Origin: Platerodrilus igneus
Lineage: Eukaryota; Arthropoda; Insecta; Coleoptera; Lycidae
Direction: 5' to 3'
Assembly (NCBI GenBank): GCA_036346225.1
Contig: JARFIW010000115.1
Location: forward strand, 868,001-932,000
Length of the DNA: 64,000 nucleotides
Translations under genes and position numbers: made by a program
Notes under the pieces: model-generated
The model's database searches: none
What the model saw: the letters and a program-made list of their open reading frames with translations, nothing else
Told to the model about the DNA's origin: nothing
Shown here: positions 9,561-20,379 of the stretch, piece after piece
How the letters are laid out: every line of letters begins with the position of its first letter
Numbering within the stretch: the stretch's first letter is position 1

Positions 9561-10735
9561 AAAGGGTGGAATACTATAGCTCGTGAGAACTAAGGGAATT
9601 TTAGTTTCGGTATTTGACAAGGTCGGACATGTGTGAAGTTTCAGTTTGGCAAAGTGATTTCTTTCCTTGTTCCATCCTTTCTAAACCTAAGAAACTACCT
9701 CTAGACTTTGCCGATCATCTTTGGGAAACACTGAAAAAACACCATTTGAAGAATCACATGCAAAAAGTAGGAAGTGGACTTGGCGTTTAGTAACCAGCAG
9801 ATGAGCTCGTGGCTTATTTTATTGTGTACTTCACCCGTTGTGCCACTCGTGCAACCGCATTTGTAGGCATGATACTTTGTCAGGATTGGCGACGTGGGGA
9901 AAGTTCAATTTTACTGAATTTGTACCAAAGAAACAGCGACTTTAATGGGACGGTACCGTAACAAGGAGTCGTTATGGTCTAAATTAACAAGGAGATGAAC
10001 TCGCGATTCAAAAGTATTGAGTTTTCAGAACTGAAGAGCAAAAATTTATGTTATTGTAATTCGCTCGTTAGTTAAAGAGAATATATTAGTATTACGAAGC
10101 TGCTAGCAAAGCAGTCGAGTAATAAATTATCGTGATCCAAGTGTGCTACGATATTTGTATTACAAGTGGTAAGTTTATTGAAGGTTGACCGATAGGTGTT
10201 CAAATGTTTATATTGTAATATAGCAGATATTAATTGAAGAGTATTTCAACTATAAATTGGAAATGAGCTACAACTAAAAGCTGGAACCGAATTGAAACGA
10301 TTCCAGACCAGTGAAGGACAAGACAGCGAGAAGTTTGGACACGAGGGCAGATGCAGGAAAAACTGCTGAAATTTGGCGCAATCGTTATGGCACTGTTTGG
10401 GTAAGTATTATTATTTATTGCAAAGGGTTATTGAAGCACCCAGGAAGATTAGATAGGTCAATGTATTTTTCAGATTTGCTATTGTTTCGTTCTTGTTTTA
10501 TAATTTTACCAATGCAACTCGATTTTAATTAGGTTGTTGCGATACAGTCGACTTGCTTCAGGTAGCTGGGCCAAATTAATATGTTTAGTATACGACAAAA
10601 GTATTGCTAGAATGGCTAGGGTTCTCAGAATATTACAACGCTTGGAACGTTTTGTTGAACAAATATTTTACCAATGGTACTCGAGATTCTAACTAGAGAT
10701 GGTTTTGGTTTTCCAGGGGGTGGGTTCTGACTATT
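9561..10735. other. Unclassified non-satellite segment with splice-like signals
   Basis: About 1.2 kb here is not satellite and encodes no protein I recognise. TTGGCGACGTGGGG near 9886 resembles a retrotransposon primer-binding site. A small intron-like unit is visible: GTGGTAAGTTT at 10167-10177 and TATAGCAG ending at 10226 would bound a 58 bp intron. The following 174 bp (10227-10400) end at a strong donor, G|GTAAGTATT. The last part (about 10490-10735) is duplicated near 37390-37620. It could be an old LTR-element leader or a gene fragment. Confidence 0.4.
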
Positions 10736-10916
10736 ATTTTAATCAGTAATTCAGCTTCAACAACCCACAGAAACTTTTTATTTTGATTGACAACTTGGTC
10801 TTCATTTAGATCGGAAACTCTGTCTATTACGCAAAGTCCCATTTGATCGACAACATAATCTGCAACTCTCAGAAACGTCATCATTTTGATCACCACTTAA
10901 AAAATCTCAATCTCTT
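10736..10916. repeat. sat1 block within segmental duplication SD1-a
   Basis: Satellite monomers that correspond in order to about 37610-37801. The whole stretch 10490-11570 and 37390-38400 is a duplicated pair. Confidence 0.6.
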
Positions 10917-11251
10917 GGTAACAATTCTCAACCACTCTGCCACTGCCACCACCAAATTCTTCAAGTGTACCGCCAACTTCAAGAAATGCAAACAAAATTT
11001 ATTTCGTATGTACTTATTTTACAGGAATTTATTGAAACCAGAACACGACGTGAAAAAATATGCCACAATCATTACAGCGGCGTTGGCATTATTGTTATGC
11101 TGATTCGATTATCGTCTAGGCTGAGCCAAATCAAGTTTATGCTGTTTTTACACAGTGTATTATAGATAACTAAAATTCTTTTAAATGTATTTTATTGTTA
11201 GCGTACCGCCAAATTTTCAAATTCTGCAACAAAAATAAGGTTGAGAATAGC
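10917..11251. mobile_element. hAT-type MITE, degraded copy
   Basis: This is the partner of the clearer copy at 37802-38128. The left end keeps ATTCTCAACCACTCTGCCAC, and the right end keeps AAGGTTGAGAATAGC followed by ATCTAAAA. The left terminal bases are decayed. The internal sequence (GTACCGCCAACTT, GAACACGACGT) matches the other copy closely. There is no transposase frame, so it is non-autonomous. It was probably carried by the segmental duplication and need not represent a second insertion. Confidence 0.6.
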
Positions 11252-12107
11252 ATCTAAAAGAATGCCGTCAAGCCAAAGAAGCATGATTGACAATAAAATC
11301 CCCATGTTCCAACTGTACCGTCTTAATCGTTTCTTCGGTCTTCATAATCGAAACCAGCGTTTATTATTTTGATCAGTAACTCTTTGTTTCTAAAATCTTA
11401 AAAAACGTCTCATTTTGAGGCAATTTATGTTGCCACCACTCAAAGGAATACCCGATCAGCAAGTCTTTCCACAATCCAAAGGAATGTTTCCATAGTTAAA
11501 AGCAACGTGTATTAGTTTGATGAATTACTTGAAGATTCCATAACCTGAAGTGTCTTGATCGGGAATCAAATCTGGATCGAAAGGAAAGTATTATTTTGAT
11601 CGTAAAGATCCTTAATTTAAAGCATCTGTCTATACAGCAAGAAAAGTTTCTTATTTTGAACGATAGCTCCTCCCGTAACCCAAAGGTACATCTATTTCGA
11701 TGGACAACTTGAAAATCATCTAAAGGAATGTTTGCATAATCCGAAGCACATGATCGATTACTTGAAGTTGTCGTAGCTCCTATTTTGATTGGCAACAAAA
11801 TCTCTTATTATTTTGATTGTCAATTCAGTCTCCATAATCCAAAGCAACGTTTATTACTTGAATCGGCGACTCTTAAGTCTCTGTAGTCCGGAGGAATAAA
11901 TTTTTTAGTGTGAACGACAACTCGGCCACGCCCCCTTCTATTTTAATCGTTAACAGAGTTTTAAAACTCAAAGAAACATCATTTTGATTAGCAACTCAGA
12001 AGTCTTAATAATCCAAAGGAATGTCTCCATAAATCTAATTTTGATCGATTACTCGGTCTCCATAACAAGAAACGTCTTCTTTTAATTGGCAAGAGAACTC
12101 TACGACC
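11252..12107. repeat. sat1 block
   Basis: Satellite array. The first 300 bp or so correspond to 38129-38393, including GAGGCAATTTATGTTGCCAC and the AATATCC or AATACCC unit. Confidence 0.65.
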
Positions 12108-12660
12108 TGTCGTGCCTCTCTGCATATAAGGCTTCGCATTTTATTTTAGTGGATTTTTAAGCCTGCATCCGAAAGTTTTCCTTCATCATTTTTAAGTGTG
12201 TCCCGCAAATATTAGGTTTTCATGCATTTGAGGACATTAGCGTACATGTTGTGTTTCCAGACCGTGAAGATGCAGCTGCAGTTAGCGGTTTTTAGCCGTG
12301 GGAACATGAAAATTGTAAAGGTGAGATCTAAGCCTCTTAAGGTCAGAACTTGACTACTGGGCTTGAAAAAATACAGACGTTCGTGGTGAAGTTGCAAGTT
12401 CCTTTCCTTACTACTTCTTCCCTATATCTACATAAATTCCGCAGCTTTGTCAACGAGGACTGCAACAAGTACCACTGGATCATATCGAGCCAAAGTCATA
12501 TGACGCAAGCAGGCCTTTAATGACCCATCTGCTAAGTTTTTATTATTATTAATTTGTGTACAACCCGCCGCACCAGTTATGCAGTCCAATTTATGGACAT
12601 AATATTTGACGTCAGGGTTATGTAAAAATGACGATGTGCGAATTTAATTTTAAATAGACT
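12108..12660. other. Unclassified 550 bp insertion in sat1
   Basis: Satellite stops at CTCTACGACC and resumes near 12661. The intervening sequence starts TGTCGTGCCTCTCTGC and is not tandemly repeated. I do not recognise a gene or an element in it. It may be a fragment of an LTR or a captured host sequence. No clear target duplication was seen. Confidence 0.4.
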
Positions 12661-13546
12661 TGTGTTATTTTGTCAATTTAGGCTCTTTAATTCAAAATAA
12701 TATTTATTATTTTCACCGGTGTGTGTTATATTCGTCCCTTATTTTGAACAGCATCCTTCTCCATAAGCAACATCTATTTTGATCGATTACTCGAAGAATT
12801 GATAACCCGAAACATCTCAGTAACAAAATCTCTACGACCCAAAGGAAGGTTTATATTGATCATCAATTCATTTCATAATCCAAAGCGTCTCTTATGTTGA
12901 GCGGCAACAAAGTGTACAGCCCAAAGGAACGACTATCATTCTGATCGGCTACTCAGTTTCATCTAGGGTGTGCCATTGTGGCCAAGCGGTCGCATATAAT
13001 ACTCTGTTGAGATTTAAGTTTCATATTAATCCACAGCCTTACCGGAGAGGTACAATCGATTTCGTAAAATGGACTTTGTATTCTTGTAAATACGATTAGG
13101 CGTTCTGTGATAACTTGGTAAATCCCATAGCTGTTAAGCGTACACGTACAACACGGATTTTCCCAAGTTTCAGCCTTACCAAAAAGATACAACCATTTTG
13201 AAAAATTGATTTTGTGCCTCTAATTTCGAAGTCTCTATAATTCGAAGCAATGTTTATTATTTTGATCGGAAATTCTTCAGGCTATTATCAAAACAGAAGA
13301 CTCCATAACCCAAAACAACTATTTCGACTGGCAACCTGAAGAAATTTCATAATTTTGATCCGCAACTCAAAAGTCTCCATAATTCAAAGCTGTCTTTGTC
13401 ATCCAAAGGACTGTACTTTTGTGATTGTCAGTTCAAAGTTTCCATAATCCAAAGCAACGTTTATTACTCTTTCACTGGTAACTCTTGTCTATAAACCTAA
13501 GGAACGTCAACATAACCTAAAGGAACATCTATTTTGATCGATTGCT
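12661..13546. repeat. sat1 block containing segmental duplication unit SD2-b
   Basis: Satellite array whose part from about 12780 to 13470 duplicates 5620-6330. The duplicate includes the tRNA-like stretch at 12966-13235. The block ends in TGCT (13543-13546), the target duplicated by the next insertion. Confidence 0.7.
12966..13235 (+). repeat. Possible tRNA-derived repeat, copy b
   Basis: This copy preserves TGGCCAAGCGGT (12979-12990), closer than copy a to the A-box region of Leu/Ser tRNAs. It lacks a clear B box. It shows the same two internal subunits of about 50 bp starting CAGCCTTACC. It is annotated as a decayed tRNA-like repeat, not as a functional tRNA gene. Confidence 0.35.
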
Positions 13547-14282
13547 TGTTACATGCCAAAGTGGCACTTAAACATGTTTTAGTTTAATTTTGATGTGCGG
13601 AAGTTTCGCGCCATAAATTTAAAAGACTCGGTGCGCGTAGTTCCGTCACGTCAAAAGGGGGTTGGACGAATAACTTCGCGCCGACGCGTGAAAGAACAAA
13701 AGTGGGAGGTGTTTCCGTGAGTCTCTGTAACGTAGTTTTTTTGCCTGAACCTTCGAGTGCAGTGGACGTTTTTCGGTAACGTATCGTTATCTTTATTTAT
13801 GTAGATATCCTTGCCTGATTATCTTTGTTTGTCGCCCTTATGCCTGTTCCTGTCTTTCCCTGCATGGGTAGAGGTAAATTGTAACCGTTGGCTGAACCGC
13901 ATTCCACGCCGTAGCACCATCTTTAAACACTCCGGAGTGGAGCCCTGAGATCGAGTCCAAGCTATTTGGATGGACGTAGGCGTACCCTCTGTTAATTGCC
14001 TTAAAAAGGGCCCTCAGTAGCCCTGATGGATTTCAACAGAAGCCAACTTTAAACCAGGGACATATTCATGTGAGTATTTGCTGTATAACTATTGTCTTAA
14101 ATTTATATATGGCGTAATTGCGCAATTTAATTAGTGTATTGGTGACGTCATTGACAGATGAGCGCGCCGAAATCTGTACAAAGGTTAGCGTTACCAATCG
14201 CCAGTCGCGTCGCTTTTTCCGCGCTTGCGCGATGTAATTATGAACTTTTTAAACTGTAAGAATTGGTTTTTAAACCATAAGA
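13547..14282 (+). mobile_element. LTR-like unit B2 (presumed solo LTR)
   Basis: A 736 bp unit starts TGTTACATGCCAAAGTGGCA and ends ACCATAAGA, between TGCT at 13543-13546 and TGCT at 14283-14286. The duplicated sat1 segment near 6700 lacks it, giving a natural empty-site comparison. It matches B1 throughout, including the GTGACGTCATTGACAG region. Like B1 it ends in GA. No protein is encoded. Confidence 0.65.
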
Positions 14283-14876
14283 TGCTGTCTCCATAATCTC
14301 TTATTTTGAATGACAACTTGGTCCCCATTTTGATCGACATAGAAATCTATAAATTAAAGGAAGGTGTTATTATTATTATTTAAAGGAACATCTCTTATTT
14401 TGAACGACACTCAATCCAAAGTTTACAACTCAAAGAACCGTATTATTTTGAGCAACTACTCAGTCTGTTATAATCCAAAGGAATGTCTCTATAAATCAAA
14501 GCGACGTATTATTCTGATCGATTACTTGAAGTCTCCATAACTCCAAAACGTTTCTTTGTCGACAACAAAATCTTATGACCCAATTTATTGTCGCCAAAGT
14601 CTCCACGATCCAAAACAACGTTCATTATTTTAATCGATAACAGTTGTCTATATAATTCCAAAGAATTCCTCTTATTTTAAATGGAAACTGTATAATCGAC
14701 AGCATATCTATTTTGATTCGGAACGGAGCTTACAACCCAAAAAAGCGTTAGCATTTTGATCAGCAGCACGTCTCCATTACCCCGATACGTCTCATTTAGA
14801 TCAGCAACAAAATCTGTATGATCCAAAGAATGGACTGTTTTAATTGTCAATTCATAGTATCCTTAATCTATCATCA
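14283..14876. repeat. sat1 block
   Basis: Satellite array between B2 and the (ATC)n tail of RTE copy 2. Its first part matches about 6710-6810. Confidence 0.7.
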
Positions 14877-15292
14877 TCATCATTGGGTCTTCAGTCCTGA
14901 AACTGGTTAGACGAGTACCATCATTGTTTCCTATTCTGAACTAACCTACACATTTCCCCGAAATTTGCACAGTCTGCATCTATCACTATCTGATCTAGGT
15001 CTACATCCACCTCTTTTTTCCTATCTCTGCTTGTCATATATCCCATACTATTCCCAAAAAATGCCTTAGAACGTATTATGCCCTTCTATTTCTCATATTT
15101 TTTCCCCAAAGATATCCTTGTTCCCTTACTGTTTCTATAACCTATTTGTTATTACCTTTGTCTGTCCATCCTCAAACATCTGAAGCACGGCATTTCAAAG
15201 GCCGCTACTGTTCTTCTGTCTGCTTTTCAGACTGCTCGTATTTCGTAAGCATTTTGTCTGTGCTGTGCTCCACACATACGCTTTCAACAACT

Positions 15293-16834
15293 TGTTACGC
15301 TCCCTTCCTGTCAACGTACTTAAATTACATCGTTCCTTGGAGCGCCGTGTGTAGAAATTGACTACTTCAGAATAGTTTCCGATTTGTATGCAATTTAACG
15401 CAAATCTAGTTGCTTGAAACGTAAAGTTTATGCTATAATTATAGTCAGTACCTTGTTTTAGGCATCTGTTATCGGGTTATACCATACGACCGCGTATAAT
15501 TGATTCTAGATTACTTCCATCTAAAGACTCTTTGAAATAATGAATCCTACTTTACCGATAAAGCTTGTTTCGAAGTGCTTATCACCTTCGTATGTTTGAT
15601 ATCAACATATTGGTGTGGAGATTACGTGCTAATAAAATAGCAAGCGAGTACAACACTCTCGTTTTTCTGAATTTTTGTGTGGTGAACAACACTCGATGGT
15701 TACTTTCAATCTGTCCTGAAGAGCACATACACGTGGTTTTGCTGATTTTCTGTACTTGCTGTGTATTTGGTAAGTGTGAAAACTATTTTCTGTTTGCTTA
15801 CATAATTGTTACTTCTAGCTCTTTACCACCTGCGGCTTGTTCTTTTTTTTTTGTCTTATTTTATCCTATCGCTTATGGTAACTAGTTTTGGTGCTCTGCT
15901 TGCTTATTAGACCGATGACCCGGTGAACGACTTCAGTGGATACGAAATTATACTTGGGATAAAGTCCGTTCTACTGTTACGATGAGTACAGGAACGTGGA
16001 ACCCCGCGTGAGTTTTTGAAGCTCTAATACATCACTAATGCGGTAGCTCTCTTAAAGATTTTACGGAGGCTGCCTGTGAATATTCTATTAACCTGCTAAC
16101 AGTGGCTATTGATAAGTTAACCATTCCCTTCAGGAAGTATTGCTGTTACCATTGTCAAGTGCTTATCTGTGTCCTTAAAATTTACAACTGCAGGATACTA
16201 CTAAAGCTTAGTCGTAATTAGTACTTTTGTAGTCCACGTATTATCATCTGTTTTATTTTTTTGTCCGAAGTTACTGCTTTTGGGCCTAACCAGAGCAGAA
16301 AATAGCTTTTACGACAACAACTTATGTACCAATTTCCGGACGTATGGTGTACTAAATGAGGATTTTTAATCCCTTATTTTTAGAGATTTGCCGGTAGGGA
16401 TAATTTTGTATTACGTGATCACGATAGGGAGCTCATAAACTTTAGTAATATTTAACATTAAGTCACTGATATTTCCGCTTGACTGTGAGTGTGCACTACA
16501 GTCTTAAGATCGTTTTTTTTTCTTTTTGTGACTTGTAAAACACTCAAAACATACTTAGGAGTTATTTTCTACCTGTTAATAATAAATCGAGCTTTAGTAA
16601 TATGCTGTGCTTTTTTTTTGTTACCTATAGGTTGGTAGATAGAAATTCGTGCTGTCATGGTATACTATGGCCTATGGGATACAAATGGTTTCATGGTCAA
16701 TTCTTGATTATATTAGTCCTACCCACCCCCCAATCTACGGCTACTGCTAGCCGTCGGTTCCTTTTTTGTATTACGGGTACCATTTTTGTCCCCAACGTTT
16801 ACTTTTCTTCCTGACTCATGGTTTTACCGTAACA
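15293..16834. mobile_element. Presumed solo LTR, 1542 bp
   Basis: The segment starts TGTTACGCTCCC and ends TTACCGTAACA, so it is TG...CA with a 7 bp terminal inverted repeat (TGTTACG/CGTAACA). It is flanked by AACT at 15289-15292 and 16835-16838. RTE copy 3 shows the empty site near 29542-29552. No retroviral protein is visible. A short plus-strand frame at 15565-15885 has no recognisable domain. These features fit a solo LTR of a Gypsy- or ERV-like element with a long LTR, and the internal element was not seen in this window. Confidence 0.65.
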
Positions 16835-16838
16835 AACT

Positions 16839-17368
16839 TTTTGTTCTATGTTTGTTGTCTTTCCTCATAGGCGCTGTTCTTTCTTGTTAAATGTCGTTCG
16901 GTCACCTTCTATTGTTTTACAATTATATACCCTATTTCTCCGACATTCAGTGGTTGCAAAGGGTGGTAAGAAGCCTGTGGCTGCGAAGTTCCCCCAGCAC
17001 TTGAACATTCACTGATTTAATATTTTTTCAAATATGTCTTTTCGCACAGTCATTAGTTGCAGATGTTTCGCAACCACCAACTAGTTTATAATAATCATCA
17101 GATTTGTCTGCGCTTATTTTTTCATCATTGGGTTTCCCGTCTCAAAACTGGTTGGACATGTACCTTCACTTATTTCTTTTCTAATCTAACCTACATAGTT
17201 CCCTGAAATTCTCACACAGCAATACAGCTCGGTTCCTCTTATATTGTTTTCTAATATTATGCCCTATTTCACAGAGATTTATTGAAGGGGGGTTGAGCAA
17301 CCTGTGGCTGCCAAGATCCCCCAACACTTAGACATTTGCCGAAATAATAGTTTTATAGTTTTCCAGTA
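16839..17368 (-). repeat. RTE copy 2, 3' region (end of module alpha plus module beta)
   Basis: This stretch continues module alpha after the solo LTR and then carries module beta (TCATCATTGGGTTTCCCG at about 17130, GCAACCTGTGGCT twice). It is collinear with 1130-1650 of copy 1. It ends in CAGTA, the target of the next insertion. Confidence 0.65.
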
Positions 17369-18100
17369 TGTTTATTACATTACTTCTCTTGAATGTTGAA
17401 TAAATCAACTAAACATTTTGAAATAACTTTTAATTCTTATTGTGGACTGTGTAGGGCGGCTAGTAAAGCTATCGGAATAAACAGCGATTATTTCACCTTG
17501 TCCTTCGATATGCGCTGGTCGGTTGCTTGCTGTGGAATTATCTACTTGTTTGTGTAGCATGCCATAAGAATACTGGGAACTGTAAAACCAATAAACTCAG
17601 CCTTTTAATGAAAGGAATTACAACTGACACACTACATTTATTTATTGATATGAAAAACTATTTTACACAAAGAAACAAGACATTTTGTAATGTAGCAGGA
17701 ACGTCCTACCACATTGAAAATTGAACAAGAACTGTTACTGGATTTTGACGGAGCCGTCCGAAGACAAGACTACCGATCATGAACGGAGGAAACATTTGCA
17801 CTTATAGGCGTACCATAGAACGCGTAGAAAGTTATACAAATTAAACTAATATAAATTAATAAACGCTTTAACAGACTGTATTAATATCAATTTACATATT
17901 TTATAGAAAAATAACATGTCATGAAAGACAGGACTACTCGGCCATCTTCCTTCTAGTAAAAATCAAATTATATTTTCAAATGCCAAACGTGCTTCTTAAA
18001 AAGACGAGTATAAACGAAGAGCGCCGGAAATACATGTAAAATAAATGGCGCACTATTTAAATTTAAAACTACGTAAAAATACTAAAGTAAAGTCTTAACA
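17369..18100. mobile_element. Presumed solo LTR, 732 bp
   Basis: It starts TGTTTATTACATTAC and ends GTCTTAACA, flanked by CAGTA at 17364-17368 and 18101-18105. RTE copies 1 and 3 show the uninterrupted target (TTTTCCAGTAAATGC in copy 3). TG...CA ends and a 5 bp duplication support a solo LTR. The minus- and plus-strand frames inside show no retroviral domains. It is unrelated by eye to the other LTR-like units. Confidence 0.65.
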
Positions 18101-18212
18101 CAGTAAATGCTTTCACGCAATTACCATAATTCGAGAATATTGCCCATCCAATGCTTGTAGTTGCTTATAATAAATATCATGTTTAAGTGCAGCTACTTTC
18201 TTCGTCATTAAT

Positions 18213-18600
18213 TTATCCATCTTGGGATTGGTTGGATGCGTACCTCCATTGATTTCTCTTCTGAGCTAGCCTACACATTTCCCTGAAACTCCTACAGCCT
18301 ACATCTTTCACTATCTGTGTGCAGTAGTCTAACCTAGGTCTGCCTCTTCTTCTCTTTTTTCCTATCTCTGCTTCTAATATATTCCGCACTATTCCTTCAT
18401 GCCGTAGTATGTGGCCTATCATCCTATCTCTCCTATTTTTTACCGTTTTCCACATATTTCTTTCTTACCCTACCATTTTTAGTACCTCTTCGTTCTTTAC
18501 TTTGTTTGTCCACGATATCTTCATCATACGTCTGTAGCACCACATTTCAAAGGTTTCTACCTTTTTCTTGTCCGCTTCTCCCACTGTCCAGGCTTCACAG
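18213..18600 (-). pseudogene. RTE copy 2 ORF, C-terminal segment cut off by the Gypsy insertion
   Basis: This is the last part of the APE-RT protein. It includes RRDRMIGHILRHEGIV, ILEAEIGKKRRRGRPR and the end DVGCRSFREMCR, followed by a premature stop relative to copy 1. The upstream coding sequence continues at 24123 on the other side of the Gypsy element, so the frame was split by insertion at 18600/24123. There are additional frame breaks near 18455-18480. Non-functional. Confidence 0.85.
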
Positions 18601-18895
18601 TGTAGTGCGGCATTTTCAGTGCTCCTTTACCGCGGAATTGTGAATGGTATGCGCAGTGCACCGGGACGATTCGGGTACATTCGAGAGGCGAGAAGACGCA
18701 AAGTAAAAACGATGGTTGGGGATAAGTAGTCGGGCAGAGCGAAGCTATTGTACGGTATTGTTTTGTAATTATTATGTGATTAATAAATGAGGGATATATG
18801 TAATCCTTTTCGACTTTTGAATGTTTAAAATTTTTCAATGTAATAAAGTAAAACATCTATAGTTGTTTCTTTTAGAAAAAAGACGAACCTCTACA
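18601..18895 (+). repeat. 5' LTR of the Gypsy element
   Basis: The LTR starts TGTAGTGCGG and ends CCTCTACA, with terminal repeat TGTAG/CTACA. An AATAAA-containing stretch (GATTAATAAATGAGGG) lies in its second half and could be the polyadenylation signal. The near-identity to the 3' LTR indicates a recent insertion. Confidence 0.95.
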
Positions 18896-18896
18896 T

Positions 18897-18914
18897 TGGC
18901 GCACCACGGGGGCT
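18897..18914 (+). promoter_or_regulatory. Candidate primer-binding site
   Basis: One base after the 5' LTR the sequence reads TGGCGCACCACGGGGGCT. It begins with the TGG expected to pair with a tRNA CCA end. It resembles the tRNA-Lys-type site TGGCGCCCAACGTGGGGC with about five mismatches, so the primer tRNA is uncertain. Confidence 0.6.
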
Positions 18915-19429
18915 ACTTTGTTACAAAAGTGGAAAAAAACATACAAAACAGGTGAAAAGGCATTGAAAATAAAGCAAGGTCAAGTGGAGGAAAACCAAAC
19001 CATCAAAATCGAATGTATGCATACAGCAAAAGCTTGCTATTACAGTCGTCCAGCTGCAGATTGTTGGTGTATCAGGTTTGACTTTCAATTTATCTGGTTT
19101 TAGGTGCAAAACTTTGAATGCTGCACATATTTAACAGACTTGTTTTGTGTGTGTCATTGACTCGTTACGTAATGCGCACCGGTAAACGTATTTGGTATAT
19201 GGATGATCAGAAACTTGTTTGCATTTTGCTTATTACGTATTAATTTTAAAAATTGGGCAATGTTTGATAATGCAAGAAGGTTTATTACTTTTAAGAAATT
19301 GTTGAAAAAAAATTGTTCACTGACCATAACCTATAACCTAACAATCGATCTAAATTAGAATTAATTTTATAAGTGATTTATCACTAGGTAAGAGATTAAG
19401 ATTATATTAATTAGTCTTTTGGAACAAAT
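18915..19429 (+). other. Gypsy untranslated leader
   Basis: About 515 bp lie between the primer-binding site and the first gag-like ATG at 19430. A short open frame at 18918-19103 has no recognisable similarity and is not called. The region probably holds packaging signals, an inference from position only. Confidence 0.5.
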
Positions 19430-20379
19430 ATGGAGGAATCTGATGAATCACAGGGAGCTTTACCCGAATTGCAATTAATGATGCTTAATTTATCTCATAC
19501 CATGGTAAAAATGCAGTCATCTATTTCACAACTGGCGTAATCTGTACGCGAAAATATTGAAAATAAGCCACATGTGAATATACAATTACTTCCTACTGAT
19601 GTAATTTCTAGTATTAAGGTTGAAAACAAAAATATGTAAGTATGTGGGTGACTTGGGGGTCGGAATTGATCTACCAACCAAATGGGAAGTTGCACCCCGT
19701 ACAATTTTTACGGAAGGCTAAGAAATTGTTTGAAGAAGCTATGGTTCCTGAAGTGGCAAAAGTAAATTTAGTTATGGGTTGTTTGCGATCCTCTGCGGCA
19801 GAATGGGCACAAGTTAGGGAAAGTTCATTTACAAAATTTGAAATATTTGAAAAACAATCTAAACAACGTTATTGGAGTAGGGACGAAGAACGCGAACTGT
19901 ATTATAAAATAAAATACGGACAGTTTCAATCTGGTAATAGAGCCGATTATATATTAAAATTAGCGGCGGAAGCTGAATTTTTGTCTGACAAAATCGATCC
20001 CGAAACGCTAATTGAATGGTTATCGAAGCATTTTGATGAGGATATCCAGCGGGGTATATTAGTACAGGGTATTGAAACAATTGATCAACTAGAATTGTTT
20101 TTAAGAAAAATTGATAAAACATATGAAACTAATAAAAGTCTGCGGTCCATACGAAATTCCTATAAAAGAGAATTGGGGACAGGTAATAATGGTCGAGGAT
20201 GGGGTGATGTAGAGACAGGATCGGGCAATAGAAATTGGGGTATCATAATCAAGGTAGGCGTGAAAACTGGAGGGAAAGTAACACCAATGAGGATAGGCAC
20301 AATGCAATTACAAGGATGCAGGAAAGCGAAAACAATACTAATAAAAGTGATAGTGATAGGAGAGAAATTAGATTATTAG
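19430..20379 (+). pseudogene. gag of the Gypsy element (interrupted near its start)
   Basis: Gag forms the particle. From an ATG at 19430 the frame reads MEESDESQGALPELQ but meets a TAA at 19538-19540. The same frame continues open to a second stop at 19637. The main gag frame then runs 19642-20379 in another register (WGSELIYQPNGKLHP, KKLFEEA, AAEWAQV, a capsid-like helical region). At least one stop and one frame change therefore separate the N-terminus from the capsid part. No CCHC zinc knuckle is present; the C-terminus is Gly/Asn/Arg-rich. The gag end overlaps the pol frame by about 150 bp, with pol in the -1 register. I found no canonical slippery heptamer in the overlap. Confidence 0.75.

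Noticed and set aside
11041..12397. Short frames around 10843-11165, 11496-11798 and 12212-12397
   Set aside because: They fall in a MITE, satellite or unclassified sequence and have no conserved features.
15565..15885. A 106-codon plus-strand frame inside the 1542 bp presumed solo LTR
   Set aside because: Composition is hydrophobic and Cys-rich but without a domain, signal or conservation evidence. Such length is expected by chance in AT-rich DNA.
19642..19704. ATG at 19642 as the true start of Gypsy gag
   Set aside because: The sequence upstream from an ATG at 19430 is open apart from one stop and reads like a gag N-terminus, so 19642 is more likely an internal methionine after a register change.
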